Shown here: in pieces, positions 5,096 to 6,144 of the stretch
How the letters are laid out: each line of letters begins with the position of its first letter
Position numbering within the stretch: position 1 is the first letter of the stretch
DNA from: Clostridia bacterium
GTDB taxonomy: Bacteria > Bacillota > Clostridia > Oscillospirales > Ruminococcaceae
Length of the DNA: 6,144 nucleotides
Direction: 5' to 3'
Assembly: GCA_021152595.1 (NCBI GenBank)
Contig: JAGKVC010000180.1
Span: 1 to 6,144 of the forward strand
The notes under the pieces: model-generated
What the model was told of the DNA's origin: nothing
Seen by the model: only the letters and a program-made list of their open reading frames with translations
Database searches by the model: none
Made by a program: the position numbers and the translations under genes

Positions 5096-6144
5096 ATGAG
5101 CGATCTCAAGCTCTGCTTTGGCTGCATGGAGCCGATGGGCAGTGACGAGACGGTCTGCCCGCGCTGCGGATTTGATCCGCACGGCACCTGTCTCTCCAAT
5201 TACCTCAAGCCCGGAACCGTGCTGCATGAGCGCTTTCTGGTCGGAAAAATGCTCGCTGCGAACGGCGAGGGCGTCACCTATATCGGATATGATTCCTCGG
5301 TAGACTGCAAGGTCCTGATCCGCGAGTATTTTCCGGAGCGTCTTTGCAGCCGCGTACCGAACAGCACGGCGATCAATGTAAATTATGAACATCTTGCGCA
5401 GTATAAAGCACTCATGGCGGAATATACCGAGCTGAACAAGGCGCTCGCGCGTCTGCGGAATCTCAGCCACCTGAATCCGGCGCTCGATATGTTCGCGGAG
5501 AACAATACCACCTACGCTGTCTATGAATATCTCGAGGGCAGCACGCTCCTCGATTACCTCAAGGAGAATGCCGGCGAGCTGAGCTGGAATACCGTCCGCC
5601 GGATCTTTCCGCCGCTCTTTACAACGCTCAGTCTGCTGCACAATGCAGGCGTTCTGCACCGCGGTCTCAGTCCGGAAACGATCTTCGTCACCGATAAGGG
5701 CGAGATCAAGCTGACGGGCTTCTGCATCTCCGCGGTCCGCACAAACGATACCGAGCTGGATGCCGAGCTCTTTGACGGCTACGCAGCACCCGAGCAGTAT
5801 TTCGCAGACCGGCAGCAGGGTACATGGACCGATGTCTACGGCATCTGCGCCGTACTCTACCGCATCCTCACCGGATGCAGGGCGACCGATGCGATGTCGC
5901 GGCAGGATTATGACATTCTTGTTCCGCCGAATGAGCTGAATCCGAAGATTCCGGAGAATGTCTCCGAGGGCATCATGAAAGGTCTGCTGCTCGACGGCAA
6001 TACCAGAGTGCGGACGATCACCGATCTTGTCACGCTGCTCTTTGATACCGAGCCGATTCCGGAGCCGGAGCCGCAGGATGCACAGGCATTCCGTGATCCC
6101 CTTCCGGCATCGAAGGCTTCCACTGCCGTATTCCATCCGCAGAC
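5096..6144 (+). CDS. zinc-ribbon protein with a degenerate Ser/Thr kinase-like domain (pseudokinase), 3' partial
   Basis: The frame is open to the right edge; 349 residues are visible. Residues 7-24 form a zinc ribbon (C7-x2-C10 and C21-x2-C24, the latter CPRCG). Residues about 40-317 follow the bacterial PknB-like kinase pattern seen in Clostridia (a 'PGTVL..RFLVGK' entry, YIGYD, EYFPERL). Retained landmarks are the hinge EYLEG (144-148), APE (A231-E233), the F-helix D246 in WTDVYG, and R304 in the C-lobe. Catalytic residues are lost: the VAIK lysine is R76 (VLIREYFP), HRD is H188-R189-G190, the catalytic-loop Lys and Asn are S192 and T195, and DFG reads G208-F209-C210. Two of three glycine-loop glycines are A54 and N56. 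After about 318 a Pro/Glu-rich linker begins. It is therefore probably a signalling scaffold or sensor without phosphotransfer. No membrane segment is seen in the visible part; related proteins often carry one further on. It has its own promoter. Confidence 0.88.
   Translation, partial: MSDLKLCFGCMEPMGSDETVCPRCGFDPHGTCLSNYLKPGTVLHERFLVGKMLAANGEGVTYIGYDSSVDCKVLIREYFPERLCSRVPNSTAINVNYEHLAQYKALMAEYTELNKALARLRNLSHLNPALDMFAENNTTYAVYEYLEGSTLLDYLKENAGELSWNTVRRIFPPLFTTLSLLHNAGVLHRGLSPETIFVTDKGEIKLTGFCISAVRTNDTELDAELFDGYAAPEQYFADRQQGTWTDVYGICAVLYRILTGCRATDAMSRQDYDILVPPNELNPKIPENVSEGIMKGLLLDGNTRVRTITDLVTLLFDTEPIPEPEPQDAQAFRDPLPASKASTAVFHPQ

Noticed and set aside
5057..6136. Long - strand open frame (359 codons) opposite the pseudokinase
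   Set aside because: The + strand frame has a promoter, a ribosome site, a zinc ribbon and kinase landmarks; the reverse frame has none and is compositionally odd.

Overview
The window is a gene-dense, GC-rich stretch (roughly 55-60% G+C by eye) in which every supported gene lies on the + strand. Strong AGGAGG-type ribosome binding sites, a near-consensus sigma-A promoter, and the mix of M42 peptidases, an Alum_res/methionine gamma-lyase-like enzyme and a zinc-ribbon protein-kinase-like protein suggest a Gram-positive anaerobe of the Clostridia. A Ruminococcus/Oscillospiraceae-type gut bacterium is the best guess. This is inferred from style and gene content, not from a marker gene.

Layout: (1) positions 1-895 hold the C-terminal part of an M42-family metallopeptidase whose start lies off the left edge; (2) 892-1932 hold a second, diverged M42 peptidase that overlaps the first by ATGA; (3) 1929-2726 hold a GNAT-family acetyltransferase that begins at TTG and overlaps the second peptidase by TTGA; (4) 2776-4041 hold a PLP-dependent enzyme of the methionine gamma-lyase/aluminium-resistance family; (5) 4070-4864 hold a single-pass membrane protein of unknown function; (6) 4865-5095 is an AT-rich intergenic region with a clear promoter and a structured leader; (7) 5096 to the right edge is the N-terminal 349 residues of a zinc-ribbon protein with a protein-kinase-like domain that runs off the window.

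The first three genes are tightly coupled and form one translational unit, plausibly for peptide breakdown plus an acetyl transfer. The PLP enzyme and the membrane protein follow at gaps of 49 and 28 bases with no convincing terminator or promoter between them, so they may be read from the same transcript. The kinase-like gene has its own promoter and is a separate unit.

The most unusual item is the last gene. It keeps the kinase fold landmarks (hinge, APE, F-helix Asp, C-lobe Arg) but has lost the VAIK lysine, the HRD aspartate, the DFG aspartate, the catalytic-loop Lys and Asn, and two of three glycine-loop glycines. It therefore looks like a bacterial pseudokinase. No RNA genes, CRISPR arrays, insertion sequences or phage genes were seen.
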